Of a stretch of 47,501 nucleotides of DNA, positions 35,238 through 43,987 are shown piece after piece (position 1 is the stretch's first letter; every line of letters begins with the position of its first letter). The position numbers and the translations under genes are program-made. Origin of the DNA: an uncultured Erysipelotrichaceae bacterium (GTDB lineage Bacteria; Bacillota_I; Bacilli_A; RF39; UBA660); the NCBI GenBank assembly GCA_902797995.1, contig CADBUX010000005.1:1-47501 (forward strand). The letters run 5' to 3'. The notes beneath the pieces are model-generated. The model had not been told where the DNA came from. It did not search any database and saw only the letters and a program-made list of their open reading frames with translations.

Positions 35238-35258
35238 TTTTACATATCTTTCTTTTTT
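35208..35258 (+). terminator. Probable terminator overlapping the end of typA
   Basis: AAAGAAAGATAT pairs with ATATCTTTCTTT across a 24-nt loop that contains the typA stop, and a T tract follows. The A-U-rich stem and large loop lower confidence. Confidence 0.5.
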
Positions 35259-35534
35259 CTTACACAAATTTTTCACAATTGATATCTATACTTAAATTAT
35301 GAAAGGAGGTAATATATAGAATAGAAAAATTTTAAAACAATTTTTAAATACGGAAAAATAAAAAAATAAATTTTTAAATAAATAAAATTTCTTCCAAAAA
35401 CATATTATTATACCTACTTTATTAAACTATAAAATAATAAAAAGTGCTTAGGCACAAACCCCAATTTATATTCTGGAGCTTATAGCTCCTTTTTTCATAA
35501 AAATTTCACAAATACAACAAATAAATTTTATACT
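35259..35534 (+). other. 360-nt typA-htrA intergenic region: ribosome site without an ATG, AT-rich tract and a terminator
   Basis: A textbook AAAGGAGGT (35302-35310) is followed at normal spacing by ATA-GAA-TAG rather than a start codon. Then comes about 120 nt of very AT-rich sequence, a small hairpin GTGC-TTAG-GCAC (35444-35455) and a strong terminator (35475-35495). This could be a short non-coding RNA, a tiny-peptide mRNA or the remains of a gene. I see no conserved riboswitch and no recognisable protein. Confidence 0.35.
35475..35495 (+). terminator. Intrinsic terminator in the typA-htrA gap
   Basis: GGAGCT-TAT-AGCTCC is followed by TTTTTT. It lies far from typA (about 240 nt), implying a separate short transcript. 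Confidence 0.87.
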
Positions 35535-35563
35535 TTGCAGATATATTAATATTGTGGTATATT
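35535..35563 (+). promoter_or_regulatory. Promoter of the HtrA-like protease gene
   Basis: TTGCAG (35535-35540) and TATATT (35558-35563) are separated by 17 bp. Confidence 0.7.
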
Positions 35564-35597
35564 ATTAAAGGAATATATCATAGTAAGGAGAAGAATT

Positions 35598-36833
35598 ATG
35601 GAAAAAGAAGAAAAAGAAATAGAAAAAGCAAATCAAAAACAAACAAAGAAAGTAGAAAATAAACCTATAGAAAAAAGATGCATAAAATGCAACAACTTAA
35701 TATCAGAAAATGATAGATATTGTTTTATATGTGGTACTGATCAAACAAAAGTAAATAGTATTAAAACAAATAATAAGAATAAGAGTAATTTTAGTATTTT
35801 AAAATTCCTATTATCATTACTACTTTTAATGGCATTTTTTGCAGGTTCTTTATATATATGGAGATATTTTGATAATAGTTCTAATAATATTAATTATAGT
35901 AATAAGAAAGTTACCATTGATGACACAGGAATTGCAGATGCAGTAGAAAAAGTATATGATTCAGTGGTAGTAGTAGAAAACTATGTAAATGGAAGACTAT
36001 ATGCAACAGGTTCAGGTTTTGTTTATAAAACAGATAATACATATGGATATATATTAACCAATAATCACGTTATAGCTAATGCCACAGAAGTTAACGTAAA
36101 ATTTACAAATAATGAAAGCTCAAAAGCAGAAGTGGTAGGAGCAGATGATTTCTCTGATGTAGCGGTGTTAAAAGTTCCAAAGAAAAATGTAATTCAAGTT
36201 GCAGAAATAGGACAAAATAGTAAAATGCGTGTTGGAGATACAACATTTGCAGTGGGAACTCCACTTGATGCAAAAGCATATTCTTGGTCAGTAACAAGAG
36301 GAATTCTATCTGGAAAAGATAGAGTAGTTTCAAGTGGTAGTAGTTATATGAATGTACTTCAAACAGATACACCAATAAATTCAGGTAACAGTGGTGGTCC
36401 ACTTTGTAATGCAAATGGAGAAGTAATAGGAATCACCAATATGAAGCTAGCATCAGATCAAATTGAAGGAATGGGCTTCGCTATTCCAATTGAAACAGCA
36501 GTAGACTATGCAAATGGTTTCATAAAAGGAACAAGTGTAGATAGACCATATGTTGGAGTTTCAATATATGATGGAGCAGAATCATTCTTTAGTAATAATA
36601 CATATGTAGTAGTAGATAGTGTAGAACCTGATTCTCCTGCAGATAAAAAAAAAAAAAAAAAAGGTGATATAATTACTAAAATAAATAATGATGCCGTAGA
36701 AAACTCTTCATACTTTAAATATAAATTATATAGTTACAAAGTTGGAGAAACAGTAAAAATAACAGTTAAACGAAACAATAAAGAAATAACTTTAAAAGTA
36801 AAACTTGAATCTGGATCTAGAAAAAAAGCTTAA
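35598..36833 (+). CDS. Membrane-anchored HtrA/DegP-like serine protease with N-terminal zinc ribbon
   Basis: This 411-residue protein starts with a zinc ribbon (Cys28, 31, 42, 45), then a membrane helix (about 66-86), and an extracytoplasmic trypsin-like domain. Catalytic residues are His157 (LTNNHVIA), Asp187 (FSDVAVL) and Ser265 (NSGNSGGPL). A C-terminal PDZ domain follows (DRPYVGVSIY ... GDIITKIN). It would degrade or chaperone misfolded exported proteins. The zinc ribbon on the cytoplasmic side is an added feature. Eighteen consecutive A residues (36645-36662) encode six Lys at residues 350-355, where family members usually read like K-A-G-L-K-K. Its end adjoins the next small gene, with AGAGGTG overlapping the stop region. 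Confidence 0.92.
   Translation: MEKEEKEIEKANQKQTKKVENKPIEKRCIKCNNLISENDRYCFICGTDQTKVNSIKTNNKNKSNFSILKFLLSLLLLMAFFAGSLYIWRYFDNSSNNINYSNKKVTIDDTGIADAVEKVYDSVVVVENYVNGRLYATGSGFVYKTDNTYGYILTNNHVIANATEVNVKFTNNESSKAEVVGADDFSDVAVLKVPKKNVIQVAEIGQNSKMRVGDTTFAVGTPLDAKAYSWSVTRGILSGKDRVVSSGSSYMNVLQTDTPINSGNSGGPLCNANGEVIGITNMKLASDQIEGMGFAIPIETAVDYANGFIKGTSVDRPYVGVSIYDGAESFFSNNTYVVVDSVEPDSPADKKKKKKGDIITKINNDAVENSSYFKYKLYSYKVGETVKITVKRNNKEITLKVKLESGSRKKA
36645..36662 (+). repeat. Eighteen-A homopolymer inside the HtrA coding region
   Basis: The mononucleotide run is in frame at codons 350-355. A gain or loss of one A would cut the PDZ domain, leaving the protease domain intact. It may be a slippage site or a sequencing/assembly error. 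Confidence 0.8.
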
Positions 36834-36846
36834 AGAGGTGATAAAT

Positions 36847-37092
36847 ATAAAGATTAATCATGACAAGTTAAAAGAAATAACAAAAGTTTTGATTAATAAT
36901 ATAGATTCTGATATAAAAAAAGGACAAAGTAAAAACGATAAACTTGCGCTTTTCTATGTAGATATAAATAATAAAAAGTATTATTATTCGTATAATAAAC
37001 TAGATCCTAGTTTTAATGAAATATATAATAGTTTTAAAATAGTGAACTATAGAAAAGCAAAAAGATTATTATATGAACAAATTTATGAATAA
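36847..37092 (+). CDS. Small unknown protein, non-ATG start (possibly ATA)
   Basis: The open frame gives about 81 residues of charged, helical and beta-mixed sequence (DKLKEITKVLINNID, LALFYVDINNKKYYYSYNK) without membrane helices. I do not recognise it. Read from the upstream in-frame ATG at 36805 it would overlap the protease gene by 29 nt with no ribosome site. AGAGGTG (36834-36840) is 6 nt before an ATA at 36847, the same spacing as the GAGGTG-ATG of yqeH. The ATG at 36858 is out of frame. The start is therefore unusual. A terminator follows, and the gene is probably co-transcribed with the protease. Confidence 0.5.
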   Translation: MKINHDKLKEITKVLINNIDSDIKKGQSKNDKLALFYVDINNKKYYYSYNKLDPSFNEIYNSFKIVNYRKAKRLLYEQIYE

Positions 37093-37114
37093 AGCACATG
37101 ATGGTGCTTTTTTT
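37091..37114 (+). terminator. Intrinsic terminator
   Basis: AAAGCAC-ATGATG-GTGCTTT is followed by a T-rich tract. Confidence 0.85.
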
Positions 37115-37148
37115 CTTTTGTTATGATATAATTAAAATGGTGAATAGT

Positions 37149-37652
37149 ATGAGTAAATTTATACCTAATATGTATAAAAAAGATATTTTTAGTATTGATT
37201 ATAGCTTTTTAAAAGACAAAGGCATAAAAGTATTATTATTTGATTTTGATAATACTTTAATAGAAAAAGGTAACTATATTATAAATGATAAAACAATAAA
37301 ACTAATTTCTAAATTAAAAAAAGACTTTATAGTTTATATATTATCAAATAGCATACACAAAAATAAAATAAAAAAAGTATCTGAAAAACTTGATATTCCA
37401 TATATAAGTGGCAGTAGAAAACCTTTTAAAACAGGATTTAAAAAGTTAAAACTAGATGCTAAAGAACAAGAAATAGCTATGATTGGGGACCAATTATTAA
37501 CTGATGTTTTGGGAGGTAACAGGATGAATTATTATACTATTTTAATTGATCCCATTAATTATAATGAAATTATCTTTACTAAGATTAATAGAGTATTTGA
37601 AAGAGTTATTTTAAATATGGTTAAAGTAAAAAGAGGTGAATACTATGATTAA
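37149..37652 (+). CDS. yqeG: YqeG family HAD-type phosphatase
   Basis: The 167-residue HAD protein has the nucleophile motif LLFDFDNTL, a YILSNS second motif and MIGDQLLTDVLGGNRMN at the acidic metal site. Its physiological substrate is not established; a phosphatidylglycerophosphate phosphatase role is known for related proteins. The open frame extends back to 37098, but an extended -10 (TGATATAAT, 37124-37132) lies inside it and GGTGA sits before ATG 37149, so this start is chosen. It overlaps yqeH by 8 nt, as in the conserved yqeG-yqeH pair of Bacillota. Confidence 0.92.
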   Translation: MSKFIPNMYKKDIFSIDYSFLKDKGIKVLLFDFDNTLIEKGNYIINDKTIKLISKLKKDFIVYILSNSIHKNKIKKVSEKLDIPYISGSRKPFKTGFKKLKLDAKEQEIAMIGDQLLTDVLGGNRMNYYTILIDPINYNEIIFTKINRVFERVILNMVKVKRGEYYD

Positions 37653-38649
37653 ATATTGTAAAGGTTGCGGAGTAAGGCTCCAAGACAATAACATTTTACT
37701 TGAAGGTTATACTAATGATTTAAGTAATGATTTATGTAGACGTTGTTTTAGACTAAAAAATTATGGAGTTTATGAAGTGGTCACAAAATCAAATGATGAA
37801 TATTTAGAGATTATAAAAAATGTAGGAAAAACAAAATCACTAGTTTTATATGTAGTAGATTTATTATCTATTCCAGAAGATTTAGCACATATAAAAGAGT
37901 ATTTACCTAATAATAAAGTAATACTTGTACTAAATAAAAAAGATATGTTGCCTTTATCTGTAACAGATGAAAAAATACTAAATTATATTGAAAACGAATA
38001 TGATGATGTTTTTATAGATAAAATAGTAATAAGTGCTAACAAAAACTATAATCTTGATGAATTAATGAAAATGATAAAAAAACATAGAGTTTATAAGGAT
38101 GTCTACGTAATAGGTAATACTAATGCTGGAAAAAGTACTTTAATGAATAAAATAATAGAAAGCTATTCTATAGATACATCTTCTATTACAATATCTAGTA
38201 TGCCTTCAACAACCTTAGATGAGATAAAAATCCCATTTAAAGATTTCTTTTTAATAGATACACCAGGGCTTGTAGATTCTCATAACATTGTAAATTATAT
38301 AACAGACGATAAAATAAAAAAACTATCTTCTCATAAAACAATAAAACCAAGAACTTATCAAATAAAAAGAGGTCAAGCTCTAATATTTGAAGATTTTCTT
38401 AGAATAGATTATATCGAAGGGGATAGAAATAGTTTTACAGTGTTTGTGCCAAATGAAGTAAATGTAAAAAGAATCAATGGTAAAAGGCATAACACTTTAC
38501 AAGATTTATCAAGAAAAGAACTTGATTTAAAATATCATGAAGATATAGTAATAAGTGGACTAGGCTTTGTAAAAACAGTACTTGAAGGTAAAGTATATAT
38601 CTATGTAGATAAAGATGTTTCAGTATTTACTAGAAAGTCTATTATATAA
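37645..38649 (+). CDS. yqeH: Ribosome biogenesis GTPase YqeH
   Basis: The 334-residue protein is a circularly permuted GTPase needed for 30S subunit maturation. An N-terminal zinc finger has CKGCG and CRRC. The GTPase motifs follow in permuted order: LVLNKKDML (G4), then GNTNAGKSTLMNK (G1) and LIDTPGLVDSH (G3). A GTG at 37636 is in frame but lies within the ribosome site GAGGTG; ATG 37645 is the start. It is coupled to yqeG. In Bacillus aroE follows, which is not the case here. Confidence 0.94.
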   Translation: MIKYCKGCGVRLQDNNILLEGYTNDLSNDLCRRCFRLKNYGVYEVVTKSNDEYLEIIKNVGKTKSLVLYVVDLLSIPEDLAHIKEYLPNNKVILVLNKKDMLPLSVTDEKILNYIENEYDDVFIDKIVISANKNYNLDELMKMIKKHRVYKDVYVIGNTNAGKSTLMNKIIESYSIDTSSITISSMPSTTLDEIKIPFKDFFLIDTPGLVDSHNIVNYITDDKIKKLSSHKTIKPRTYQIKRGQALIFEDFLRIDYIEGDRNSFTVFVPNEVNVKRINGKRHNTLQDLSRKELDLKYHEDIVISGLGFVKTVLEGKVYIYVDKDVSVFTRKSII

Positions 38650-38718
38650 ATACAATTATTGTAAAAAATAAATAATTATGTTACATTTAATACAAATGAA
38701 GGAAACTTAATAAAATAA

Positions 38719-38760
38719 AAAAAGGATATGTTTGGAGCCAGAATCAAACATATCCTTTTT
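38719..38760. terminator. Strong bidirectional terminator
   Basis: A 16-bp perfect stem, AAAAAGGATATGTTTG with its complement, has a 10-nt loop. It lies between yqeH and the convergent YtqA-MnmM gene. Confidence 0.9.
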
Positions 38761-38805
38761 ATTGTATCATAAATAATACATTATTTTATTGGTAGTATTT
38801 GGTAA

Positions 38806-40230
38806 TCATTTATTTTTCTTTATATTAATTACATATGGAGCAGTAGGATTATCAGTATTATGATATTCTTTGTAAGCAAGATTGCTTGAATTATTTAAAA
38901 ACTCTTTTATTTTTGTGCTTTCTTTCAATCCTTCATCATGACCTGGATATATTGTAATAACAATATGTCCTTTTTTATTTAATAGTTTTATAGAATCCTT
39001 TATAGCTTTAATAGTGGTATCACTTTTTGTAGTTATATCTTTATCCCCTTTAGGTAAATATCCAAGATTAAAAATAATTAAACTTATTTTATTTTTATAA
39101 TCTTTTAATGTGTTATACATATTCTCATGCCCAGTATTAAAAAGAGTATAATTTCTATAATTTTCTTTTAAGAGTCTATCAGTAGAATTTATTGCATCTT
39201 TTTGTATATCAAAACCAAATAAATATCCATCTCTAACTATACTTAACAAAAACATACTATCTTTACCATTACCAACAGTAGCATCAATTACTAAGTCATT
39301 ATTCTTTAAATTAGTTTCCATTAATAATCTGGCTCTATTAAGAATACTAAGATTAAATCCCTGATAAGTATTTCTCCTTTTTAATTCTTTATCGATATCG
39401 TTTAAAATAGTAAACTTTTTTTCTAACCAATGTGGTTCTATTAAATCTGCTTTAATAGGATCACCAGTAATTCTATTAATAACAATATTTTCATTTAAGT
39501 TTTCTAGTTGATCGCACACTATGTCTATATATTCTTCACGTGTTAATACATGAAAGTTTTCTTTTTTATACATTTTTTCTAAGGCAGTATCTTTTAAAAT
39601 ATGAAGCATATGTATTTTTATACCATCTATTTTTAAAGAGTTTAAATATTTAACTGTTTCTATCATCATTTCTTTTGTTTCGTATGGCAAGCCATTTATA
39701 ATATGGACTACTACTTTTATTTTAGCTTTTTTAAGTTTTTTATAAGCTTCTTCAAATTCTTTCAAAGTATGGCCTCTATTGATTAAAGTAGAGGTTTTCT
39801 CATGAATAGTCTGAAGTCCAAGTTCAATAACTAGATCAGTTCTTTTATTTAAATCCTCTAAATATAATAAGCATTCATCACTAATACAGTCAGCACGAGT
39901 AGCAATATTTATTCCAACAACATTATTATAAGTTAAAACTTCTTCAAAAGACTTTTTTATATAATTAAGTTCACCATAAGTATTAGAGTTATTTTGAAAA
40001 TATGCAATATATTTAGCATTCTTCCATTTTTTATGAAGAATGTCTTTTACTTCATCAAATTGTTCTTTTAATGGTTTTAGTTCTTTGTTTAGTGCACTTT
40101 TACTACCACCTTTACAATATATACAACCACCGTATCCTTTAGTACCATCAATATTTGGACACGATAGGCCAAGATCAAGTGTTACTTTAAATACTTTACA
40201 TCCATATCTGTTTTTATAATAATAATCCAA
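38806..40230 (-). CDS. Radical SAM protein (YtqA, TIGR01212 type) fused to MnmM-like methyltransferase (YtqB)
   Basis: Residues 1-285 are a YtqA-type radical SAM protein: Cys24, Cys36 and Cys39 form its C-X11-C-X2-C iron-sulfur motif, with YIAYFQNNSNTY and ELGLQTIHEKT downstream. Residues 290-474 match YtqB/MnmM (VIDATVGNGKDS, FNLGYLPKGDKD), the enzyme that methylates aminomethyl-uridine at tRNA wobble position 34. ytqA and ytqB are separate neighbours in Bacillus. The visible frame begins with TTG at 40230. An ATG at 40269 with a GGAAGTG ribosome site is in the same frame but is separated from it by an amber TAG (40252-40254), and the codons between (SNKRYYTLDYYYK) look like the normal YtqA start. 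The gene may be damaged, re-initiated at TTG, or read through. Confidence 0.85.
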   Translation of the reverse strand: MDYYYKNRYGCKVFKVTLDLGLSCPNIDGTKGYGGCIYCKGGSKSALNKELKPLKEQFDEVKDILHKKWKNAKYIAYFQNNSNTYGELNYIKKSFEEVLTYNNVVGINIATRADCISDECLLYLEDLNKRTDLVIELGLQTIHEKTSTLINRGHTLKEFEEAYKKLKKAKIKVVVHIINGLPYETKEMMIETVKYLNSLKIDGIKIHMLHILKDTALEKMYKKENFHVLTREEYIDIVCDQLENLNENIVINRITGDPIKADLIEPHWLEKKFTILNDIDKELKRRNTYQGFNLSILNRARLLMETNLKNNDLVIDATVGNGKDSMFLLSIVRDGYLFGFDIQKDAINSTDRLLKENYRNYTLFNTGHENMYNTLKDYKNKISLIIFNLGYLPKGDKDITTKSDTTIKAIKDSIKLLNKKGHIVITIYPGHDEGLKESTKIKEFLNNSSNLAYKEYHNTDNPTAPYVINIKKNK

Positions 40231-40342
40231 AGTGTAATATCTCTTATTTGACTACGTATATTTAAACATAGAATCACTTCCAAAAAATATTATAATGAAA
40301 AATATAAAAAAAAGCAAAAGCTACTCAAAAAAGCTATTATCA

Positions 40343-40371
40343 TTGACAAAATAATAAAAATATGTTATAAT
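40343..40371 (+). promoter_or_regulatory. Perfect consensus sigma-A promoter
   Basis: TTGACA (40343-40348), a 17-bp spacer and TATAAT (40366-40371) match consensus exactly, and TG precedes the -10. This is the strongest promoter in the window. Confidence 0.93.
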
Positions 40372-40377
40372 GTTGCC

Positions 40378-40440
40378 AGTTGTTAGTAATGGGGGTTTTA
40401 ACAGCTAACCGGTCTCGTTCAATACAACGAGACTTTTTTA
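40378..40440 (+). promoter_or_regulatory. Structured leader with terminator hairpin upstream of the unknown 209-residue gene
   Basis: GTTGTTA (40379-40385) pairs with TAACAGC (40399-40405), with one G-U pair, around a G-rich loop (GTAATGGGGGTTT). Then GTCTCGTT-CAATAC-AACGAGAC (40412-40433) followed by TTTTTT is a complete intrinsic terminator before the ribosome site AAGGGGG. This arrangement is an attenuator-type leader. Alternatively, a 60-nt independent small RNA ends here. I do not recognise a known riboswitch class. Confidence 0.65.
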
Positions 40441-40453
40441 AGGGGGATTAATT

Positions 40454-41083
40454 ATGAAAAGTAATTACGATGAGTTAATAAAGCAATTTTTAGCTGCATG
40501 CGGTACAAAACATATTGATCTAAAATCAAAATCTTTTTTAGAGGAGTTTTCTAATTGGTTAAAAGAAAGAAAAGAAGTTGGAGAAAAATACGTTTCTATT
40601 ATTAGTAATTTTGAACTATTTAAAGATAATTCAAAATGTGCTGAAGTTAATAAAGGAATAGAAGATTCTGTAACATTACCATACCATACTAAGTTATTAA
40701 CTCCATATATAGATGTAAATAAAGTTGATGATCCAAACAGAGTTATTGATGCAGAGTTTTCAATATATAAGAATAATAAATTACCGATAATTAGTACTAA
40801 AGATGTAAAAATTCAGGTGATTCCTAATAATAAAATTATGACTTATATGACACAAAACCCTTATGATAGTCAAATGCTTGGGGGATGGAATAACTTACAT
40901 AATTCAGGAAGAAATAACATAGTTGTTGGGATATATGGAAAAGAATACGATAAAGATAAAAGCAAAAAAAAGGATATACTTTTACGCTTTAGAAAACAAC
41001 TTGACAATAACTTTAGAGAAATAGAATATGTTTTAAATGATGAATACTTTTGTGTTGTTGGAACTAAACAAAGAAAAAGATAA
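40454..41083 (+). CDS. Unknown 209-residue cytoplasmic protein under an attenuator-like leader
   Basis: I do not recognise this protein. It has no signal peptide or membrane helix. The N-terminus is helical and charged (YDELIKQFLAACGTKHIDLK), the middle contains strands (VIDAEFSIYKNNKLPIISTKDVKIQVIP), and residues 135-160 are Asn/Gly-rich (MTQNPYDSQMLGGWNNLHNSG). The basic C-terminus ends TKQRKR. AAGGGGG precedes the ATG. It has a perfect promoter and a terminator hairpin before the gene, so expression is probably high but gated. A terminator follows. Confidence 0.75.
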   Translation: MKSNYDELIKQFLAACGTKHIDLKSKSFLEEFSNWLKERKEVGEKYVSIISNFELFKDNSKCAEVNKGIEDSVTLPYHTKLLTPYIDVNKVDDPNRVIDAEFSIYKNNKLPIISTKDVKIQVIPNNKIMTYMTQNPYDSQMLGGWNNLHNSGRNNIVVGIYGKEYDKDKSKKKDILLRFRKQLDNNFREIEYVLNDEYFCVVGTKQRKR

Positions 41084-41099
41084 TTGCCAATAATAAGAT

Positions 41100-41135
41100 A
41101 GAAGATGTATTGCGATATATATCTTCTTTTTATTT
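41100..41135 (+). terminator. Intrinsic terminator
   Basis: AGAAGAT pairs with ATCTTCT (the inner bases extend the stem partly) and TTTTTATTTTTT follows. Confidence 0.75.
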
Positions 41136-41199
41136 TTTATTTACTATTTTTAATAAATTTATTATAATATAGAAGAATTAGTATGAAAGAAGTGATACT

Positions 41200-41565
41200 A
41201 TGAATATTTATTTTTACATAGCAGAATTTTTAACAGCGGTGATTATAGTCCTCTTATATTATAAATTTATCGAAACAAGAAAAATTAAAAAGTATACTAA
41301 AAATAATATTCCTACTGATCTAAAACTATTTATATACACGCAAAAAGTAGATGTAAAAAAAATAAGTTATAAAACTTTAATGAAATTAGTGGCAGTAATA
41401 AATTCAATCGACATAGGAATAATTCTATTAATAACAAATATAACAAAAAATATATTTTTGAAAATGGTAATAGCAATACCTATGGCCTTTATAATGTTAT
41501 TTATCAGTTATAAAGGAGCAGGATTTATTCTAAAAAAGAAAGGAATGACTAAAAATGAATCATAA
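41200..41565 (+). CDS. Small unknown integral membrane protein
   Basis: The 121-residue protein has about three membrane helices: residues 4-22, 63-82 and 87-108, with a basic loop ([12 protein letters not shown]) after the first. I do not recognise the family. A TATAAT-type box lies at about 41163-41168 and GAAGTGAT precedes the ATG. Its end overlaps leuS by 11 nt, so translation of leuS is coupled to it. Confidence 0.75.
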   Translation: MNIYFYIAEFLTAVIIVLLYYKFIETRKIKKYTKNNIPTDLKLFIYTQKVDVKKISYKTLMKLVAVINSIDIGIILLITNITKNIFLKMVIAIPMAFIMLFISYKGAGFILKKKGMTKNES

Positions 41566-43948
41566 AGAGATAGAGGAAAAATGGAAAAAGTATTGGGAAG
41601 AACATGAAACTTTTAAAACAGATATAAAAGATTTTTCTAAACCAAAGTATTATGCTCTTGACATGTTCCCTTATCCAAGTGGAGTTGGAATTCATGCAGG
41701 GCATCCTGAAGGGTATACTGCAACAGATATTGTTTGTAGAATGAAAAAAATGATGGGGTATAACGTGCTTCATCCAATGGGATTTGATGCATTTGGTCTT
41801 CCAGCAGAACAATATGCAATTAATACCGGTAATCACCCAAGTAAGTTTACTTATGAAAATATAGAAACATTTAGAAAGCAATTAAAAAATATTGGTTTTT
41901 CTTATGATTGGGATAGAGAACTTACAACATGTGATCCATCATTTTATAAGTGGACGCAGTGGATATTTAAAAGATTATATCAAGATGGGCTAGCAAAAGA
42001 AGTTGAAATGCCAGTTAATTGGTGTGAAGAGCTTGGAACAGTCCTTGCAAATGATGAAGTAATTGATGGAAAAAGTGAACGTGGTGGTTTTCCTGTAGTA
42101 AGAAAAAATATGCGTCAATGGGTAATAGATATACCTAGTTATGCAGAAAGACTTTTAAATGGTCTTGATGAAATAGATTGGCCGGAATCAACAAAAGAAA
42201 TCCAAAGAAATTGGATTGGTAAAAGCGAAGGAGCTCTTGTTGATTTTAAAGTTAAGGATAGCGATGCAAGCTTTACTGTATTTACTACTAGATGTGATAC
42301 ATTATATGGAGCAACATATTGTGTTTTATCACCAGAACATGATTTGGTAGATATAATTACAACTGATGATAAAAAACAAGAAGTCGAAAACTATAAAAAA
42401 GAATGTTCAGTAAAATCAGATTTAGAGCGCACTGAACTTAATAAAGAAAAAACGGGAGTATTTACAGGAGCATACGCAATAAATCCCGTTAATAATAAAG
42501 AAATACCTATTTGGATCAGTGATTATGTTTTGGTATCCTATGGCACTGGAGCTATTATGGCAGTTCCGGCACATGATCAAAGAGACTATGAGTTTGCTAA
42601 GAAGTTTAAACTTGAAATAATTCCTGTTATTGAAGGTGGAGAAATAGAAAAGGAAGCATATGCCGGTGATGGATTACATATTAATTCAGGTTTTATAAAC
42701 GGAATGAATAAAGAAGATGCTATAAGTAAGATGATTTCTTATCTTGAAGAAAACGGTATTGGTAAAAAGAAAATAAATTATAGACTTAGGAACTGGATAT
42801 TTGCAAGACAAAGATATTGGGGGGAACCTATTCCAATTATTCATTATGAAGATGGCAGCGAAGGAGTTTTAGACGACGAAGATTTACCTTTAGTACTTCC
42901 GGAACTTGAAGACTATTCTCCATGTAAAGATGGTAGTAGTCCACTTGCAAAAAAAGAAGATTGGGTAAATGTAACATATCATGATAAAAAGGGAAACAGA
43001 GAAACATCAACAATGCCAGGCTCTGCAGGATCTAGTTGGTACTTCTTAAGATATATCGATCCACATAATGATAAAGAATTTGCAAATTATGAACTATTAA
43101 AACACTGGATGCCAGTAGATCTATATGTTGGAGGGCCAGAACATGCAGTAGGACATTTACTATATTCTAGAATGTGGAATAACTACTTATATGATAAAGG
43201 TTTAGTGCCAACCAAAGAACCATTTAAGAAATTAGTGCACCAAGGAATGATTCTTGGAAGCAATGGTTTAAAAATGGGAAAACGTCATCCAAAATATGCA
43301 ATTGATCCTAATGATATAGTAGATAAATATGGAGCGGACACTTTAAGATTCTATGAAATGTTTATGGGACCTTTAGAGGCAGATAAGCCTTGGTCAGATA
43401 CTGGTGTTGAAGGAACAAGAAGATTTTTAGATAGAGTATGGAGACTATATACTGAAGAAAATAAAATAAAGGACGAAGAAAACAAAAACTTAGAACAAGT
43501 TTACCATCAAACAGTTAAAAAAGTTACAGATGACTTTGAAACACTTAATTTTAATACAGCACTATCTCAAATGATGATTTTTATAAATTCTGTATATAAA
43601 GAAGAAGTGTTTCCTAAACAGTATGCTGAAGGATTCATAAAATTATTAAATCCAGTTGCACCATTTATTACTGAAGAGCTTTGGCAAATGTTAGGACACA
43701 CAGAAACTATAGCTAATGAACCTTGGCCAAAGTATAATGAAGAAAAAACAAAAGAATCTGAAAAACAAATCGCAGTACAAGTAAATGGTAAAGTAAGAGG
43801 TAATATAACTATTACTGAAGATGAACAAGAAGAAACAATAAAACAAAAAGCATTAGAACAAGAAAACGTAAAAAAACATATCGAAGGAAAAGAAATAATT
43901 AAAGTAATAGTTATTAAAAACAAAATAGTAAATATAGTAGTTAAATAA
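41555..43948 (+). CDS. leuS: Leucyl-tRNA synthetase
   Basis: The 797-residue class I synthetase charges tRNA-Leu. The HIGH-type motif is HAGH in [17 protein letters not shown], and the CP1 editing domain is present ([32 protein letters not shown]). The second signature reads KMGKR ([11 protein letters not shown]) instead of KMSKS. The C-terminal anticodon-binding and tail domains are complete, ending VNGKVRGNI and a basic end. Length is normal. The start overlaps the membrane-protein gene; AAAGGA is the ribosome site. Confidence 0.96.
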   Translation: MNHKEIEEKWKKYWEEHETFKTDIKDFSKPKYYALDMFPYPSGVGIHAGHPEGYTATDIVCRMKKMMGYNVLHPMGFDAFGLPAEQYAINTGNHPSKFTYENIETFRKQLKNIGFSYDWDRELTTCDPSFYKWTQWIFKRLYQDGLAKEVEMPVNWCEELGTVLANDEVIDGKSERGGFPVVRKNMRQWVIDIPSYAERLLNGLDEIDWPESTKEIQRNWIGKSEGALVDFKVKDSDASFTVFTTRCDTLYGATYCVLSPEHDLVDIITTDDKKQEVENYKKECSVKSDLERTELNKEKTGVFTGAYAINPVNNKEIPIWISDYVLVSYGTGAIMAVPAHDQRDYEFAKKFKLEIIPVIEGGEIEKEAYAGDGLHINSGFINGMNKEDAISKMISYLEENGIGKKKINYRLRNWIFARQRYWGEPIPIIHYEDGSEGVLDDEDLPLVLPELEDYSPCKDGSSPLAKKEDWVNVTYHDKKGNRETSTMPGSAGSSWYFLRYIDPHNDKEFANYELLKHWMPVDLYVGGPEHAVGHLLYSRMWNNYLYDKGLVPTKEPFKKLVHQGMILGSNGLKMGKRHPKYAIDPNDIVDKYGADTLRFYEMFMGPLEADKPWSDTGVEGTRRFLDRVWRLYTEENKIKDEENKNLEQVYHQTVKKVTDDFETLNFNTALSQMMIFINSVYKEEVFPKQYAEGFIKLLNPVAPFITEELWQMLGHTETIANEPWPKYNEEKTKESEKQIAVQVNGKVRGNITITEDEQEETIKQKALEQENVKKHIEGKEIIKVIVIKNKIVNIVVK

Positions 43949-43978
43949 AAATGTAGCCATAATGGTTACATTTTTTTT
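43949..43978 (+). terminator. Intrinsic terminator of leuS
   Basis: AAATGTAGCCA-TAA-TGGTTACATTT forms a hairpin and eight T follow. Confidence 0.85.
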
Positions 43979-43987
43979 AAAAAAGCA

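Noticed and set aside
40252-40254. Possible genome-wide reassignment of TAG to a sense codon
   Set aside because: TAG is the normal stop of cca, rpsO, rmlCD and several other intact genes, and the island also has TAA and frameshift damage.
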